A stretch of DNA of 61,626 nucleotides from Thermodesulfobacteriota bacterium (GTDB lineage: Bacteria; Desulfobacterota_D; UBA1144; Nemesobacterales; UBA2774): NCBI GenBank assembly GCA_021604765.1, contig BQJP01000015.1, positions 1-61,626 on the forward strand, given 5' to 3'. The translations under genes were made by a program, and so were the position numbers. Under the pieces are notes generated by a model. That model was not told where the DNA came from and did no database searches. It worked only from the letters and a program-made list of their open reading frames with translations. Numbering within the stretch: position 1 is the stretch's first letter; every line of letters begins with the position of its first letter. This document shows, piece after piece, positions 1-8,001 of this stretch.

Positions 1-858
1 GGCAACCTAGCACATAGAGGGCTTGAATCTCATTTGATTGATGAAGGCGGGTGGTTAATGTCAGATATTGCTGATCCTGATATTATGGAGCCTGTGAAAG
101 AATCACTTGAAGAAATGGGTGCTCAGATGCACTTTGGAACAAAGGTGCTCGAGTTTAAAGGGTCCAATGGAAAAGTAACAAGTGTTGTTACATCAGAGGG
201 CGAGATTGAATGCGATGTGGTTGTAATTGCAGCCCATAAAAAACCAAATAATAGTTTATCAAAAGAAGCAGGAATAGAACTTGGTGCCACCGGTGGGATT
301 ATGGTGGACGACCATATGCGCACATCTGTAAAAGATGTATTTGCAGCAGGTGACTGTGCAGAGGTTGTTCATGGGGTTACAGATATTCCTATTCAAGGTC
401 TTTCAGGAAGTCATGCTTATTCCCAGGGCCGTATAGCTGGATCAAATGCTGCGGGGAATGACAGAGCCTATGACCCAGTATTTATCCCATGGGGAATGAT
501 GGGAGGTAAGGTGCAAATAGGTGGAGTATCGCTTGGGGAGACTCTTCACAAAGCGCTTGGAATACCACACGTTGTTGCTTTTTCTTTTGGGATATCAAGG
601 GCTAGATACTATCCTGGAGTAATGAGGATAATGGTGAAGTTAATTGCAGAGCCTGGAACAGGAAAAGTTTTAGGCGCTCAGATGTCAGGTGGCGAGGGTA
701 TTAAGGAAAGAGCCGACTTTCTTGCGTTTGTAATTAAAAGAGGTGTGACACTTAATGAGCTTGCTTGGATGGAGAACGTATATTCACCTCCTATTGGCGC
801 CCTAATGGAACCTATTGCTCTGGCTGCTCAGGCAGGGCTCAGGGAAATGGCAAAATAA
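1..858 (+). CDS. FAD-dependent pyridine nucleotide-disulfide oxidoreductase (5' partial)
   Basis: The reading frame is open to the first base, so the gene begins outside the window and only the C-terminal ~285 residues are present. The second FAD-binding motif is clear (VFAAGDCAEV, bases ~340-370), preceded by the end of the NAD(P)H domain and followed by a Pyr_redox_dim-type dimerisation domain with a YSPP segment (bases ~780-790) like the YAPP segment of CoA-disulfide reductase and NADH oxidase. The N-terminal FAD motif and any redox cysteine are missing, so the substrate cannot be told. CoA-disulfide reductase or NADH/polysulfide oxidoreductase are the likely relatives. A small unknown gene follows 19 bases downstream and is probably cotranscribed. 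Confidence 0.85.
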   Translation, partial: GNLAHRGLESHLIDEGGWLMSDIADPDIMEPVKESLEEMGAQMHFGTKVLEFKGSNGKVTSVVTSEGEIECDVVVIAAHKKPNNSLSKEAGIELGATGGIMVDDHMRTSVKDVFAAGDCAEVVHGVTDIPIQGLSGSHAYSQGRIAGSNAAGNDRAYDPVFIPWGMMGGKVQIGGVSLGETLHKALGIPHVVAFSFGISRARYYPGVMRIMVKLIAEPGTGKVLGAQMSGGEGIKERADFLAFVIKRGVTLNELAWMENVYSPPIGALMEPIALAAQAGLREMAK

Positions 859-877
859 ATTTTTTCGGAGATAGGTA

Positions 878-1126
878 ATGGCTTTTGGACATTGGTTGAG
901 AAAGAATGCTGAAAAACACTTACAGGAAGCAGCGGCTGATGATTTAATGTCTCGCTATCCTGAGAGCTGTGAGAAGCCCTACAGGGAAAAAGGGCTGGAT
1001 CATTTCTTTTGGAGGAATATCTTTGTACCCGTATATCTCATGATACCGTGGAGTATTCGCAAGAAGATCATACTAGCCAGCTCATACCCCGGCGGAAAAC
1101 GTCCACATTGGAAAAAATATAACTAA
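878..1126 (+). CDS. Small conserved-looking protein of unknown function
   Basis: An 82-residue protein that I do not recognise. It is basic, rich in aromatic residues, with no signal peptide. A central hydrophobic stretch (about residues 44-58) contains FWRNIFVPVYLMIPW and could be a membrane-associated helix. The C-terminus is strongly basic (PGGKRPHWKKY). GGAG about 9 bases before the ATG supports the start. It lies 19 bases after the flavin oxidoreductase and its stop abuts the ATG of the AllH-like gene with no gap, so it is probably translated as part of that operon. Confidence 0.6.
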   Translation: MAFGHWLRKNAEKHLQEAAADDLMSRYPESCEKPYREKGLDHFFWRNIFVPVYLMIPWSIRKKIILASSYPGGKRPHWKKYN

Positions 1127-2119
1127 ATGGAACATACGGATTCTAATCATATTGAGGCAGAGTTGGTGGGATACAAAGTCTTTGATCTGCTAAGAACTGA
1201 TAATACAATTAAAAGCCATAGTGTTTTTGAGCACGCTATATATATGCATGACGGTGAGGATGGTTTTATCAAAATAATAAAGGACAAAGAATTTGTTAGC
1301 CCGACATCAATTGTTATTAGCGGTATGGATAATATTTCTTTTAAATCTATGGAAATGCAAGACGGCACTCAGATGGAGTTTCTAAAAGATAAGATAACCT
1401 CAAAAGAAGGGGACTTTTCTCTGCATTTCGGAAACGCACTCACTTGGCAGCTACCGGAATTTCCACAAGAAAGTGAAATAATAAGTGTTGAAGAGATAAA
1501 CTTAAACCTAAGAATTTTCAAAGACATTATATATACAAGCCCCTCCAGAGAAGGCTTAGTACCGCTATTGGAAAATGTAGACAAATTGGGACCGATGGAA
1601 GTCTTCGTTAAAGATCAAAAACCCAGTATGTCAGAAAAGGCAAGACCTTATATTGACGCGCTTATGTGGGGGATAATGAGTGGCGATATTGAAACTATAA
1701 AGAATAGCGCAGGATCCATTCTGGGACTAGGTCCCGGACTTACTCCTTCGTGTGACGACTTTATAGCGGGTCTAATTCTAACTTTAAACACTGTAAGCAT
1801 CTCACTTTGTAAAGACGAACCTAAAGCGGTTGAATTCTTTGAAAAAATGTCTGAAGATCTTGCTAGTTTGGCAAAGGAAAAAACTACAATTTACAGTGAG
1901 AGTTTTATTCGTGAATCTGCAATAGGAGAGGGGTCTAAAGCAGCTCTTGATGTGATTTTTTCAATAATAACGAAAAGCCCGGAGGAAGTAGCGAGTATTT
2001 CTAAAAAACTAATATCTGTTGGTGCAACATCTGGGGCTGATATAGCTATTGGAATCTATTACGGTATAAGATTTTTAACTTCACGAATTGAACTAAGGGA
2101 CTTAAATGAATTCGAATAA
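1127..2119 (+). CDS. allH: AllH / DUF2877 family protein (oxamate carbamoyltransferase subunit-like)
   Basis: A 330-residue protein with the family signature GLGPGLTPSCDDFIAGL around residues 200-216. This is the glycine-rich GLGPGLTPSGDD motif of the DUF2877 family, which includes E. coli AllH (YlbF), here with Cys in place of the second Gly. In E. coli, AllH acts with FdrA (AllF) and AllG as oxamic transcarbamylase in allantoin breakdown. No AllG or carbamate kinase is visible in this window, but a shortened FdrA-like protein lies 1.6 kb downstream. The ATG follows directly on the previous stop, and the 3' end overlaps the glycosyltransferase by 14 bases, which indicates one operon. The family is confident; the reaction in this organism is not. 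Confidence 0.75.
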   Translation: MEHTDSNHIEAELVGYKVFDLLRTDNTIKSHSVFEHAIYMHDGEDGFIKIIKDKEFVSPTSIVISGMDNISFKSMEMQDGTQMEFLKDKITSKEGDFSLHFGNALTWQLPEFPQESEIISVEEINLNLRIFKDIIYTSPSREGLVPLLENVDKLGPMEVFVKDQKPSMSEKARPYIDALMWGIMSGDIETIKNSAGSILGLGPGLTPSCDDFIAGLILTLNTVSISLCKDEPKAVEFFEKMSEDLASLAKEKTTIYSESFIRESAIGEGSKAALDVIFSIITKSPEEVASISKKLISVGATSGADIAIGIYYGIRFLTSRIELRDLNEFE

Positions 2120-3296
2120 AATTGCACTACTAACATATTCTACAAAACCAAGAGGAGGGGTGGCTCATACGCTATCTCTTGCTGAATCAATGACAGCATT
2201 GGGACAGGAAGTTCACGTTTATGCTCTCGCAACCGGGAAGGAATTTTTTAGGGATGTAGATGTTCCTCATACACTTATACCTTGTCCTGATACTGCATAC
2301 AGTACTATGGATGAAAAAATAAAAAGTTATATAGAAATTTATACTGAATATCTAAAATCAATGACCGATGAGTATGATCTTTTTCATGCCGAAGACTGTA
2401 TATCGGCAAACGCTCTATTTAATTTAAGAAATATGGGGCTTATTAATAGCTATGTCAGAACTATTCATCATGTTGACGATTTTACTTCCCCCTCTTTGAT
2501 TGAATGTCAGTTAAAGAGCATAGTTGAGCCCGATTACATAATAGCTGTTAGCAAATTCTGGGAAAAAGATTTGCGAAATAGCTACTCGCTTTCTCCTGTT
2601 GTAATAAATAATGGAGTCTCTACTTCTAATTTTGCTAAAATCACCGAATCTAAAGAAAAATCAAAACATAAATTCAACTTGAGTGAAGACAAAGTATTAT
2701 TGAGTATTGGTGGTATTGAACCACGGAAAAACACTCTCACTACACTTAAGGCTTATGCCATAGCAAGATCAGAGCTTAAAGAAAAGGGCGAGAATTTAGT
2801 TTGGTTAATTGGTGGTGGAGAAACACTCTTTGATTATAGAGATTATAGGGATGAATTTTTCTCAGAAGTGGATAGTTTGGGCTTAGAGCTAGATAAAGAT
2901 ATTTTTGTGCTTGGAAATGTTCCGGAAGATAAAATGCCATCACTATATAATGCCGCTGATATTTTTGCTTTTCCATCGATAAAAGAAGGATGGGGTCTTG
3001 TAGTTCTAGAATCCATGGCAGCAGGTGTTCCAGTTATAGCTTCAGGGGTTGAACCTATGACTGAATATCTTATTGATGAAGAGAATGCGCTCCTTATTTC
3101 TCCTATGGATTATCAAGATCTTGCGCAAAAAATCAGTTTGTTGCTCAGCAACAGCGATTTGCAAAAACATTTCATCAAAAAAGGCCTAAGTACGGCAAAG
3201 ATGTATAGTTGGCAGAATGCTGCTCGAAAACACATTGAATTCTATAATCAAATTTTAAACCAAGATTCTAAATTAAAAGTAGTTGGCAATGATTGA
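2106..3296 (+). CDS. GT4 glycosyltransferase, MSMEG_0565-like family
   Basis: A 396-residue GT-B fold glycosyltransferase. The N-terminus (IALLTYSTKPRGGVAHTLSL) matches the MSMEG_0565 family pattern, with the glycine-rich acceptor-domain loop. The C-terminal donor domain has the GGIEPRKN segment near residue 200 and the sugar-nucleotide binding stretch FPSIKEGWGLVVLESMAAG, whose EGWG...E pattern is the GT4 E-x7-E motif. It is cytoplasmic, with no signal peptide. In other bacteria this family lies in a nitrilase-type (Nit1C) cluster; the other Nit1C markers are not seen here. It overlaps the AllH-like gene by 14 bases and the OsmC gene by 8. The acceptor is unknown. Confidence 0.8.
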   Translation: MNSNKIALLTYSTKPRGGVAHTLSLAESMTALGQEVHVYALATGKEFFRDVDVPHTLIPCPDTAYSTMDEKIKSYIEIYTEYLKSMTDEYDLFHAEDCISANALFNLRNMGLINSYVRTIHHVDDFTSPSLIECQLKSIVEPDYIIAVSKFWEKDLRNSYSLSPVVINNGVSTSNFAKITESKEKSKHKFNLSEDKVLLSIGGIEPRKNTLTTLKAYAIARSELKEKGENLVWLIGGGETLFDYRDYRDEFFSEVDSLGLELDKDIFVLGNVPEDKMPSLYNAADIFAFPSIKEGWGLVVLESMAAGVPVIASGVEPMTEYLIDEENALLISPMDYQDLAQKISLLLSNSDLQKHFIKKGLSTAKMYSWQNAARKHIEFYNQILNQDSKLKVVGND

Positions 3297-3678
3297 AGCA
3301 AAAGCAGAGTGGAAAAAAAGCTTCCAAGTCCGTGTTGATGTAAGGCAGTTTGAGATCGATGTTGATGAACCCCCCCAGTATCATGGAGACGATACTGGTA
3401 TGATGCCAACTGAGCTATTCATTTCGTCTTTGGCATCATGTTTTTGTATGGCTCTAGTTTTTGTAGCAAAAAAGAAAAGGGTTGACGTTGAGGATATGAG
3501 AGTTGATGTAAGTGCTGAAGCAGATACTGAAAATTTCAGGTACTCAAAGTTGATCGTAAAAGTTCTGAGCTCTGTTCCAGATCGTCAATTAAAAGAGCTG
3601 GTCGAGCAGGCTAAAAAGTACTGTTATGTAAGTAATACAATTTCACAATCGTGTCCCATAGAATATGAGATCAATTAA
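3289..3678 (+). CDS. OsmC/Ohr family protein
   Basis: About 129 residues. It has the OsmC-family pattern PTELFISSLASCFCMAL, carrying the first peroxidatic-type cysteine pair region, and a second conserved Cys in SNTISQSCPIEYEI near the C-terminus. OsmC/Ohr proteins reduce organic hydroperoxides with two cysteines. A TTG six bases upstream (3283) could also start the frame, but the ATG at 3289 is preferred. The start overlaps the end of the glycosyltransferase gene. An OsmC protein in an AllH/FdrA-like operon is unusual and may act as a thiol partner rather than a general stress protein; that is inference. Confidence 0.8.
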   Translation: MIEAKAEWKKSFQVRVDVRQFEIDVDEPPQYHGDDTGMMPTELFISSLASCFCMALVFVAKKKRVDVEDMRVDVSAEADTENFRYSKLIVKVLSSVPDRQLKELVEQAKKYCYVSNTISQSCPIEYEIN

Positions 3679-3696
3679 ACATTAGGAGATAAGGTA

Positions 3697-4149
3697 TTGG
3701 CTCTAAAATTCAAGATTAAAAATAATTATTTTCAAGATGCTCTAAGGTTGATGCGTATTTCCAAAAACGCAAGAGATAAGTATGGTGTATCAAAAGCAGT
3801 TGCTGTAATGGCTACTGATAAAGCCAAATATGCCCTAAAGGATGCAGGACTGATGACTTCTGAAGTGCAAGAAGCTTCCGGGAGTGATTTGGTTATTGCA
3901 GTTGAAGCAAGCTCAGAAGATCTGGCCGCTCAGGTTATTGATGAAATAGAATCACTCATCTTCTCAGATACAGATCAACAAAGTAACTCTAAAGGTCTAA
4001 TTGGCCAGGAATTAAAGGTGGTCAATATTGGTCTCGACATATTTAAAGATGCACTTGAGGCTCAGAGTGTAAAGGTTGTGCAAGTGGATTGGGAAGTCCC
4101 AGCAAAGGGGAATGAAAAAGTAATTAACATTTTGAAGAAAATGTATTAA
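3697..4149 (+). CDS. Shortened FdrA-like protein (N- and C-terminal ends of FdrA joined)
   Basis: A 150-residue protein with a TTG start and AGGAG about 10 bases upstream. Residues 1-90 resemble the N-terminal domain of FdrA/AllF: the opening has NNYFQDALRLMRISK, followed by a VAVMATDKAK segment and DLVIAVEA. Residues ~105-150 resemble the extreme C-terminus of FdrA: LKVVNIGLDIFKDALEAQ, then VQVDWEVPAKGNEK. The roughly 350-residue centre of full FdrA, which carries the succinyl-CoA-synthetase-like CoA-binding and ligase domains, is absent, and the two ends are joined in frame. So it cannot have the CoA-ligase fold activity but may keep subunit contacts. Lineage by memory of the E. coli FdrA sequence; an alignment would settle it. 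Confidence 0.7.
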   Translation: MALKFKIKNNYFQDALRLMRISKNARDKYGVSKAVAVMATDKAKYALKDAGLMTSEVQEASGSDLVIAVEASSEDLAAQVIDEIESLIFSDTDQQSNSKGLIGQELKVVNIGLDIFKDALEAQSVKVVQVDWEVPAKGNEKVINILKKMY

Positions 4150-4178
4150 ACAAAATTTCAAATTAAGAGAGAAGGCAA

Positions 4179-4745
4179 ATGAGTATTAGACACCCAGAAG
4201 AACTAAAAGAAGTATTGTCGGATCCTAAGAAGCTAGCTAAAGCCTTTTCCAGACACACCTATGGCATGCTGGCATGGGTTGACTTGTTTGGAGATAAATT
4301 AAAAAATATAAAAGGGCTGGATGACAAGTTAATCGTTGCTAGAGTAATAGCTGACAACGCCAAACACGCGAAACTATTTTCAGATAGAGCAAAGGAACTT
4401 GGGGAAACTCCTGAAACCTATAAGCCACCCGAAATTGGCCAGAAGATATATGACATTCTTGAAACATACGATAATACCTTTGATGATTTCGCCTACGCAT
4501 GGGGTTCTCTTATACATTTTTCAGCTTTGCTTAGTCTTTATCACAGTGTGGCAGATCCCCAGAGTCAGCAGGTAATTGAGCAGGTTGAGGATGATGTGAT
4601 AGGGCACTTGCATTATCTTGAGAAATATTTTGAATTAAATGCCGATACTGCTGAGAAAAAAAGGCGTGCACAGGATATTGTAAATGTTGCAGACAAAATT
4701 TACTCCGATAGAGAGGATGAGGAGATAAATTGGTATGCTGCGTGA
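4179..4745 (+). CDS. Predicted ferritin-like helical protein
   Basis: A 188-residue all-helical protein without signal peptide or membrane segment. Acidic/His helix patterns (DNAKHAKLFSDRAKE near residue 60, EQVEDDVIGHLHYLEKYFE near residue 137) look like metal-ligand helices of ferritin-like or PaaA/PaaC-like four-helix bundles, but a full pair of ExxH motifs is not obvious. It starts 29 bases after the FdrA-like gene, behind a GAGAGAAGG ribosome site, so it probably belongs to the same transcript. The exact family is not recognised; di-metal oxidation or storage is only a possibility. Confidence 0.55.
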   Translation: MSIRHPEELKEVLSDPKKLAKAFSRHTYGMLAWVDLFGDKLKNIKGLDDKLIVARVIADNAKHAKLFSDRAKELGETPETYKPPEIGQKIYDILETYDNTFDDFAYAWGSLIHFSALLSLYHSVADPQSQQVIEQVEDDVIGHLHYLEKYFELNADTAEKKRRAQDIVNVADKIYSDREDEEINWYAA

Positions 4746-4806
4746 TGAAAACTCAGTTTCAAAGAAATTATGAAAAACCGCTTATGAAAACAATAGAGAG
4801 AATTTC

Positions 4807-5748
4807 ATGATAGCATCAGATTTATCAGGACTAATAGGAAACACGCCGCTTGTAAAACTCAGTAATTTGTCAGGCGAAACCGACAGCACTATATTTGCTA
4901 AGCTTGAGTTTTATAATCCGGGAGGAAGTATTAAGGACAGAGTTGCCCAATATATAATTAGAGATGCCGAGTGTAAAGGTTTACTAAAACCTGGGGATAC
5001 TATAGTAGAGGCCACATCTGGTAACATGGGTGTTGCTTTCGCTCTCTTAAGCGCTGTTAAGAAATACAAATGCATTTTTACACTTCCAGAATCAATTACA
5101 AAAGAAAAAATACAAGCTCTTAAGATTTTTGGTGCCGAAGTAATACTAACACCCAAGGGGCTGCCACCACAGGACGAAAGAAGTTGCTATAAGGTTGCAC
5201 ATAAGATAGCTCGAGAGAAAGGGGCTTTTTATGTAAATCAATACTTTAACGAATTAAATCCCGAAGCTCATTATAAGACCACAGGTCCTGAAATCTGGAG
5301 AGATGCAGAAGGTAGAATTGACACCTTCATATGCGGAATAGGTACAGGCGGAACTATTACGGGAGTAGGCCGATATTTGAAAGAGAAGAACCCGGATATC
5401 AAAATAATTGGGGTTGAGCCTGTTGGATCAGTTTTTAAAGCTTATCTTGAGAAGGGGCAACTTACAGAAGGGGCAGAATTTGATATAGAGGGGATTGGCA
5501 AAAATTTTATACCAGGAGTATTAAAGTTTGATCATATAAACGATGTGATTCAAGTTAAAGAGGCTGAAGCTTCTAAAATGGTCGATATTTTAGTTAGATG
5601 TGAAGGGATCTTGGCCGGCGGATCTAGCGGGGCGGCAATAGCAGCAGCACTAAAATATGCAAGACGATCAGACAAAAATGAGAATATTGTTGTAATACTT
5701 CCTGATACAGGCTTCAAATACTTATCTAAATTCTCTGACACTGATTAA
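4807..5748 (+). CDS. Cysteine synthase / O-acetylserine sulfhydrylase-like PLP enzyme
   Basis: A 313-residue fold type II PLP enzyme. The PLP lysine is in PGGSIKDR (Lys43), the substrate loop is TSGNMG (residues 70-75), the phosphate-binding glycine loop is GIGTGGT (177-183), and the GGSSGAA segment near residue 270 closes the PLP site. These are typical of CysK/CysM. Length is normal for the family. A type III PLP decarboxylase follows 41 bases downstream. The same pairing (CysK-like with a DAP-decarboxylase-like enzyme) occurs in SbnA/SbnH of staphyloferrin B synthesis, so a role outside cysteine synthesis is possible. GAGAG precedes the ATG by about 6 bases. Confidence 0.85.
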   Translation: MIASDLSGLIGNTPLVKLSNLSGETDSTIFAKLEFYNPGGSIKDRVAQYIIRDAECKGLLKPGDTIVEATSGNMGVAFALLSAVKKYKCIFTLPESITKEKIQALKIFGAEVILTPKGLPPQDERSCYKVAHKIAREKGAFYVNQYFNELNPEAHYKTTGPEIWRDAEGRIDTFICGIGTGGTITGVGRYLKEKNPDIKIIGVEPVGSVFKAYLEKGQLTEGAEFDIEGIGKNFIPGVLKFDHINDVIQVKEAEASKMVDILVRCEGILAGGSSGAAIAAALKYARRSDKNENIVVILPDTGFKYLSKFSDTD

Positions 5749-5828
5749 GATCAATACTTCCTAAATTTAATCCACCGATTATAATTTTTATGGTTTTGTA
5801 TTACATTGTAGTAAGTTCTGGTAATTCT

Positions 5829-7061
5829 ATGAGAGATTTAATAGAATCAAAAATTGATCAATTGACTCAACAGTACGGCTCCCCACTTTTTATTGCTTCA
5901 GCAGATAAAATAAAAAATAACTTAGAGGTTTTTAACTCAGCTTTTTCCCAAAAATATCCCATAACGGCAGTAGCTTACTCCTATAAAGTTAATTATTTAC
6001 CTGAAGTCTTGAAAGTTATACATAATCAAGGTGCATGGGCTGAAGTGGCCTCAGGATTTGAATATGAGGTTGCAAGAAAGTTGGAAGTCCCGGGCAATTT
6101 AATTGTTTTCAATGGTCCATTTAAAACTAAAGACCAATTAGAAAAAGCTATTGATGAAGGTGCTATAATTAATGTAGATCATTCAGATGAGATAGAGCAA
6201 CTTGAGCAGATCGCCTCTGAATTAGGAAAGAAAATTAATATTGGTATCAGGCTCAATATGGAGGTCGGCATAGATCAATTACCCGATCGTTTTGGATTTA
6301 ACTTAGAATCCGGCGAAGCTCGGCAAATCGTTGCAAGATGCTGTAAAAAAGGTCTTCTCAAGATTACAGGTCTTCATGTGCATCTTACAAGTTATATCGT
6401 ACAAACTGAAAGCGAAGACAATATTCCGGCAAAGGGTATTAAGCTCATTTGGCCAAAGGGGCACGATTCTTATAGAAAAGCCTCTCAGAAATTAGTTGAT
6501 TTCTCTAATGACATTAGGGATGAATTTGATTTGAAGATGGAGTACTTAGATATGGGAGGCGGATTTCCAACAGTCAACGGTATAAGTCCTTATGTAAACG
6601 CGATTGTATATCCAATCTTAGACGGATTCAAAGAATGTGATCTACCTAAACTTATTTTAGAACCTGGCAGAGCAATAGTAAGCGATGCTGCTGATTTAAT
6701 AACGACAGTAGTAGCTGTAAAACAGCTTCCTAATGGACAAAGAGCGGTTGTTGTTGATGCGGGGATTAATCTTTTGCCTACATCATTTTGGAAATTCCAA
6801 GATATAGAGTGTTTAAAGAAGACAGATAACAATATTGAGGAAACTATAGTTTATGGCCCACTTTGTCTTCAGACGGATATTATCTCTAAAACCAAACTTC
6901 CTAAATTAAACGCTGGCGATCATCTTATAGTAAAAAATGTCGGGGCTTATAATATTCCTCAATCAAGCACTTTCATATATGCTCAACCAGCAGTAATTTT
7001 AGTAAATGGCGAGAATATTAAAGTGATTAAAAAGAGAGAAGATATAAAAGATATGTTCTAG
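5829..7061 (+). CDS. Type III PLP-dependent decarboxylase (diaminopimelate/ornithine decarboxylase family)
   Basis: About 410 residues from the ATG at 5829; an in-frame ATG at 5790 would add 13 residues that do not look like family sequence. It has an alanine-racemase-like barrel with the PLP lysine in YSYKVN (Lys53), a glycine-rich GGGFP phosphate loop and EPGRAIV, and a C-terminal beta-domain with VYGPLCLQTDII, where the Cys contributes to the partner subunit's active site in the family. LysA, ornithine decarboxylase and SbnH-like enzymes all share this layout. It follows the cysteine-synthase-like gene in the same direction, and no lysine-pathway gene is adjacent, so a specialised amino-acid decarboxylation is as likely as LysA. 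Confidence 0.8.
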   Translation: MRDLIESKIDQLTQQYGSPLFIASADKIKNNLEVFNSAFSQKYPITAVAYSYKVNYLPEVLKVIHNQGAWAEVASGFEYEVARKLEVPGNLIVFNGPFKTKDQLEKAIDEGAIINVDHSDEIEQLEQIASELGKKINIGIRLNMEVGIDQLPDRFGFNLESGEARQIVARCCKKGLLKITGLHVHLTSYIVQTESEDNIPAKGIKLIWPKGHDSYRKASQKLVDFSNDIRDEFDLKMEYLDMGGGFPTVNGISPYVNAIVYPILDGFKECDLPKLILEPGRAIVSDAADLITTVVAVKQLPNGQRAVVVDAGINLLPTSFWKFQDIECLKKTDNNIEETIVYGPLCLQTDIISKTKLPKLNAGDHLIVKNVGAYNIPQSSTFIYAQPAVILVNGENIKVIKKREDIKDMF

Positions 7062-7097
7062 TTAGGGTTGACTAAAATCTCTAAGATGAAAATCTTC

Positions 7098-7187
7098 TTA
7101 ACTGAATGTTAGATATATAGACAGTACCGCAAAGATTACGATACCTAAAACAAATAATAATGCGCCAGCACTTTGTTGATCGTTCAT
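7098..7187 (-). CDS. 29-residue single-pass membrane peptide
   Basis: A short frame beginning MNDQQSAGALLFVLG and continuing through a hydrophobic helix (about residues 8-27) to a TAA stop. It has an excellent ribosome site, AGGAGGT four bases before the ATG (bases 7192-7198 on the plus strand). The strong Shine-Dalgarno, the clean hydrophobic segment and the charged or polar N-terminus argue for a real small membrane protein. It lies 85 bases downstream of the methyltransferase gene in the same direction, at the end of the binding-protein / channel operon. Function unknown. Confidence 0.6.
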   Translation of the reverse strand: MNDQQSAGALLFVLGIVIFAVLSIYLTFS

Positions 7188-7272
7188 GTTAACCTCCTAA
7201 TAAGTTAATTATTCCCAATATATTGCAATATGTACAGGTTTATCAACCGGTTTTGTTCTCTAGTTTGAATAA

Positions 7273-8001
7273 CTATTCTTTTATACCCACAAAAGCCGTG
7301 AAGCATGAATTTTTATGCAACACGTCAACAGTTGTAAATCCAACTTTCTTCATTAGTTCCATCTGATACGAAAGGCTTCTTGGGGAGTCTTCCTTCTCAA
7401 TATATTCAAAAACTTTTTGTTTATATTCATTACCACTTATGGATTCCAAATGATCTCCGTATCTGTCCCACATTTTATTATGAATCGTAGGGTGCTGGTG
7501 ATGAACCATATCGCTAACAAAAAATGCTCCCCCGAGTTTAAGAAGTTCATATATTTTTTGAAAGCACCTCTCCCAATCTGCATCGTCTCTTAAATGATGG
7601 AGTACTGCTGCTGCAACTATTAGGTCGTAATGAGAAACGGGTAGGTCTATATCTCTAAAGTCTCCATGAAAGATTTTGACTTCGCCTGCGTCTTCTTTGG
7701 ATATACGTTCCTTGGCTTTTTCAAGCATAGGTAGACTTATATCAACCAGATCACAATTTATTCCAGGCTTCTCCCTCAGTATCGAAATAGTGTTGTTGCC
7801 CGCGCCAGAGCCTATATCCAATAAATTTTTCGCATCAGGTTTTACACCCGCAGCGATTTTGGATATTAACTCAAGAATTATTGGAGCATCTACAACTGCC
7901 TGCTGCCCGGTCTCCAGATCAGAGAAACGCTCAACATCACGATCAAAACGCTCTTTTATTTCATTAACGCTAGATTTTTTATCAAGAGGTTTTTTCGTCA
8001 T
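7273..8001 (-). CDS. Class I SAM-dependent methyltransferase
   Basis: A 242-residue protein with motif I LLDIGSGAGNN (residues 60-70), an acidic motif II region (CDLVDIS), the motif around GDFRDIDLP, and post-motif AAAVLHHLRDD. This is a Rossmann-fold small-molecule methyltransferase of the Methyltransf_25 type. There is no signal peptide. Its start overlaps the stop of the upstream acetyltransferase gene by 4 bases (ATGA type), so the two are translationally coupled. The substrate cannot be read from the sequence. Confidence 0.85.
   Translation of the reverse strand: MTKKPLDKKSSVNEIKERFDRDVERFSDLETGQQAVVDAPIILELISKIAAGVKPDAKNLLDIGSGAGNNTISILREKPGINCDLVDISLPMLEKAKERISKEDAGEVKIFHGDFRDIDLPVSHYDLIVAAAVLHHLRDDADWERCFQKIYELLKLGGAFFVSDMVHHQHPTIHNKMWDRYGDHLESISGNEYKQKVFEYIEKEDSPRSLSYQMELMKKVGFTTVDVLHKNSCFTAFVGIKE

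Noticed and set aside
7080-7100. AAGAT-GAAA-ATCTT hairpin after the decarboxylase gene
   Set aside because: A five-pair stem without a real T-run; possible by chance in AT-rich DNA.
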